Of a stretch of 64,000 nt of DNA, positions 62,186 to 64,000 are shown piece by piece. Numbering within the stretch: position 1 is the stretch's first letter; each line of letters opens with the position of its first letter. Under the pieces are notes generated by a model that was not told the DNA's origin, did not search any database, and saw only the letters and a program-made list of their open reading frames with translations. Origin of the DNA: an uncultured Thioclava sp. (lineage in GTDB: Bacteria; Pseudomonadota; Alphaproteobacteria; Rhodobacterales; Rhodobacteraceae). The DNA is taken from NCBI RefSeq assembly GCF_913064665.1, contig NZ_CAJYBT010000012.1, positions 1-64,000 on the forward strand. The letters run 5' to 3'. The position numbers and the translations under genes were made by a program.

Positions 62186-62662
62186 TTACCTCGGCGCCAG
62201 AACAGCGACAAGGGTGAATAATCGACGCGCGGTGTCGATATCGAGCTCGACCTTGCCTTCAAGGCGCTCTTGCAAGATCCGCGCCCCTTCGTTGTGAATG
62301 CCCCGGCGCGCCATGTCGATCGCCTCAATCTGGCTGGGCGGCAGTTTCTTAACGGCTTCGAAATAGCTTTCGCAGATCTGGAAATAGTCCTTCACCGCTT
62401 GGCGAAACGGGCCAAATGACAGGTGAAATTCGGCAACTTTAACCCCCGTCTCGGTTTGCGTATCAAACACCAGCCGCCGGTCGCGTACCCCAAGGTTCAG
62501 TGCGAAGGGCCCGGACGGTGCGGGCTGTCCATCGCGACCGGGCAGGATAAAGCTGTTATCCTCAAGCAGGTCATAGACCGCGACTTTGCGCTCTTGCTCG
62601 ATCTCGGGCGAGGGGGCGGGCAAGCCGCCAGTGTCCAGCACAAGCTGGCTGATCCGGGCCAT
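62186..62662 (-). CDS. UPF0262 family protein
   Basis: A 158-residue protein of unknown function, family UPF0262, which is restricted to alphaproteobacteria and usually next to hisD. Helical segments FRQAVKDYFQICESYFEAVKKL and IEAIDMARRGIHNEGARIL are the conserved parts. The ATG at 62662 shares a base with the hisD stop (TGATG) and follows AGGAGAT. No catalytic motif is visible. Confidence 0.88.
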   Translation of the reverse strand: MARISQLVLDTGGLPAPSPEIEQERKVAVYDLLEDNSFILPGRDGQPAPSGPFALNLGVRDRRLVFDTQTETGVKVAEFHLSFGPFRQAVKDYFQICESYFEAVKKLPPSQIEAIDMARRGIHNEGARILQERLEGKVELDIDTARRLFTLVAVLAPR

Positions 62663-63972
62663 CAGAGATCTCCTTTGTTGAGCGCATCCAGACGCGCGCG
62701 CACACTCAACCCATGCGCTTCGAGGCTTTCCGAAATCGCCAATGTCTCGGCCGCCGGGCCAATCGCCTTGAGCGCACCGGGCGTCATTTTGGCCAGCGTG
62801 GTGCGTTTGAGGAAGTCCAGCACCGACAAGCCGCTGGAAAACCGCGCCGAACGCGCCGTGGGCAAAACATGGTTTGGCCCGCCGATATAATCGCCGATCG
62901 CCTCGGGGGTATAGGCGCCCAGAAAGATCGCGCCGGCATGGGTGATCTGTTCGGCCAGCGCATCTGGGTCGGCGACGCATAGCTCCAGATGTTCGGGCGC
63001 AACCCTATTTGACAAAGTTGCTGCCTCGTCCAGATCGCGCGCCACGATGACCGCGCCGAAATCGCGCCAGCTTGCGCCTGCGATCTTGCGTCGCTCCAGC
63101 GTTTGCAGGCGCGCCTCGACGGCCTTCGTCACCGCTTGGCCAAAGGCTGCATCGGTGGTGATCAAGATCGCTTGCGCGCTTTCGTCATGTTCAGCTTGGC
63201 TAAGCAGGTCAAGCGCGATCCAGTCGGGATCGCCTGTGCCATCCGCGATCACCAGAATTTCCGACGGTCCCGCGATCATGTCGATGCCGACACGTCCAAA
63301 GACCCGCCGCTTGGCAGCCGCAACAAAAGCATTGCCCGGCCCGGTGATCTTATCCACCGGCACGATGGTTTCAGTGCCATAGGCTAGGGCCGCAATCGCC
63401 TGCGCGCCGCCCACCCGATAAACGGTATCGACGCCCGCGATCTGCGCCGCCAGCAACACCAGCGGATTAACCACCCCGCCGGGCGTCGGGCAGGCAACGA
63501 CCAGCCGTTTTACCCCGGCCACCTTGGCGGGAATTGCATTCATCAGAACCGAGGACGGATAGCTTGCCAACCCGCCGGGCACATACAGCCCCGCCGCGCT
63601 GACCGGCCCCCAGCGCCAGCCCAATTCCGCGCCAGCGGCATCGGTCCAGCGCTGATCCTCGGGCATTTGGCGGGCGTGATAGGCGCGGATGCGTTCTGCG
63701 GCGAGTTCCAGCGCGGCGCGCTCGGCCGCGGGGACCTTGGCAATCTGCGCGGCAATCTCGTCAGGCGAAAACGCCAGCGTTTCAGCCGTCAGATCAAGAC
63801 GGTCGAATTTCGCCGTCAACTCAATCAACGCCGCATCGCCGCGCGCACGCACATCCGCGATAATAGCGGCCACAACCGCGTCGACATCAGGGCTGTCTTC
63901 ACGCTTCATGCCCAAAAGCTCGGTGAAGCGGGCCTCAAACCCCTCCGCGCGCGTGTCAAGAAACTGCACCAT
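62662..63972 (-). CDS. hisD: Histidinol dehydrogenase
   Basis: Zinc enzyme for the last two steps of histidine synthesis. The 436-residue protein has LYVPGGLASYPSSVLMNAIPAK, VDKITGPGNAFVA, the IDMIAGPSEILVIAD signature, and ligand/catalytic residues in LSQAEHDESAQA and VAPEHLEL (Glu-His pair). The ATG at 63972 has GGAG seven bases upstream; a GTG one codon before is less well spaced. A TGA ending a possible upstream gene overlaps this start, but only 28 bases of it are in the window. Confidence 0.96.
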   Translation of the reverse strand: MVQFLDTRAEGFEARFTELLGMKREDSPDVDAVVAAIIADVRARGDAALIELTAKFDRLDLTAETLAFSPDEIAAQIAKVPAAERAALELAAERIRAYHARQMPEDQRWTDAAGAELGWRWGPVSAAGLYVPGGLASYPSSVLMNAIPAKVAGVKRLVVACPTPGGVVNPLVLLAAQIAGVDTVYRVGGAQAIAALAYGTETIVPVDKITGPGNAFVAAAKRRVFGRVGIDMIAGPSEILVIADGTGDPDWIALDLLSQAEHDESAQAILITTDAAFGQAVTKAVEARLQTLERRKIAGASWRDFGAVIVARDLDEAATLSNRVAPEHLELCVADPDALAEQITHAGAIFLGAYTPEAIGDYIGGPNHVLPTARSARFSSGLSVLDFLKRTTLAKMTPGALKAIGPAAETLAISESLEAHGLSVRARLDALNKGDL

Positions 63973-64000
63973 CACTCGACTCCTTGTCCGCCATCGGAAT

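Overview
The window is GC-rich chromosome from an alphaproteobacterium, most probably of the order Rhodobacterales (Roseobacter/Rhodobacter/Paracoccus relatives). Two core blocks with gene orders familiar from that group frame it. On the left are xerD (partial), a secreted helical protein, a small membrane protein, aroK, aroB and tRNA-Arg(CCG). On the right are tRNA-Phe(GAA), yacG, a short RNase E/G, maf, infA, a low-molecular-weight phosphatase, a UPF0262 protein and hisD. About 55 kb of metabolic and regulatory genes lie between them. I see no integrase, transposase, phage gene or CRISPR array.

4.6-17.2 kb is a nitrate respiration locus. A cysteine-poor Crp/Fnr regulator (NarR-like) is divergent from narK1-narK2-narGHJI, followed by a parvulin isomerase, a beta-carbonic anhydrase and a DUF2478 protein. 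A perfect FNR box (TTGAT-TTGC-ATCAA) sits in front of narK1. 17.4-21.1 kb is a TetR-controlled tripartite ABC exporter (regulator, HlyD-type adaptor, FtsX-like permease, LolD-like ATPase).

21.3-28.0 kb holds a putative trans-membrane flavin electron-transfer system. ApbE, a PepSY-TM/flavodoxin/FAD-NAD(P) reductase fusion, a DUF2271 protein carrying a likely flavinylation motif, an acidic secreted protein and a PepSY protein form a leftward series, divergent from a response regulator and histidine kinase. Three copies of an 18-bp direct-repeat box with an 11-bp period lie in front of these genes and define a local regulon. 28.0-31.5 kb is gabD-gabT with a divergent XRE-cupin regulator and a strong operator palindrome. 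31.7-33.6 kb is bioMNY, a biotin ECF transporter.

33.7-43.9 kb is an amino-sugar locus. nagA, an SIS-type deaminase, a GntR regulator and a BadF-type kinase read left; murQ, a CUT1 ABC importer (binding protein, two permeases, ATPase) and a Gfo/Idh dehydrogenase read right. MurQ plus the kinase suggests catabolism of imported N-acetylmuramic acid and N-acetylglucosamine down to fructose 6-phosphate. An isolated acyl-CoA synthetase gene follows (43.9-45.7 kb).

46.0-58.9 kb is an inositol locus. iolG, an IolJ-like aldolase, iolB, iolC and iolD read left; two Gfo/Idh dehydrogenases flanking iolE read right; then come a LacI regulator and a divergent CUT2 ABC importer. The two divergent promoter regions each carry a palindrome with the same TTTGCAACCGGTTGCAAA core, evidently the LacI operators. 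iolA is not in the window.

Most genes are in tightly packed operons with ATGA-type overlaps. Start codons were moved inward from the longest frame wherever a Shine-Dalgarno sequence or family length supported it.
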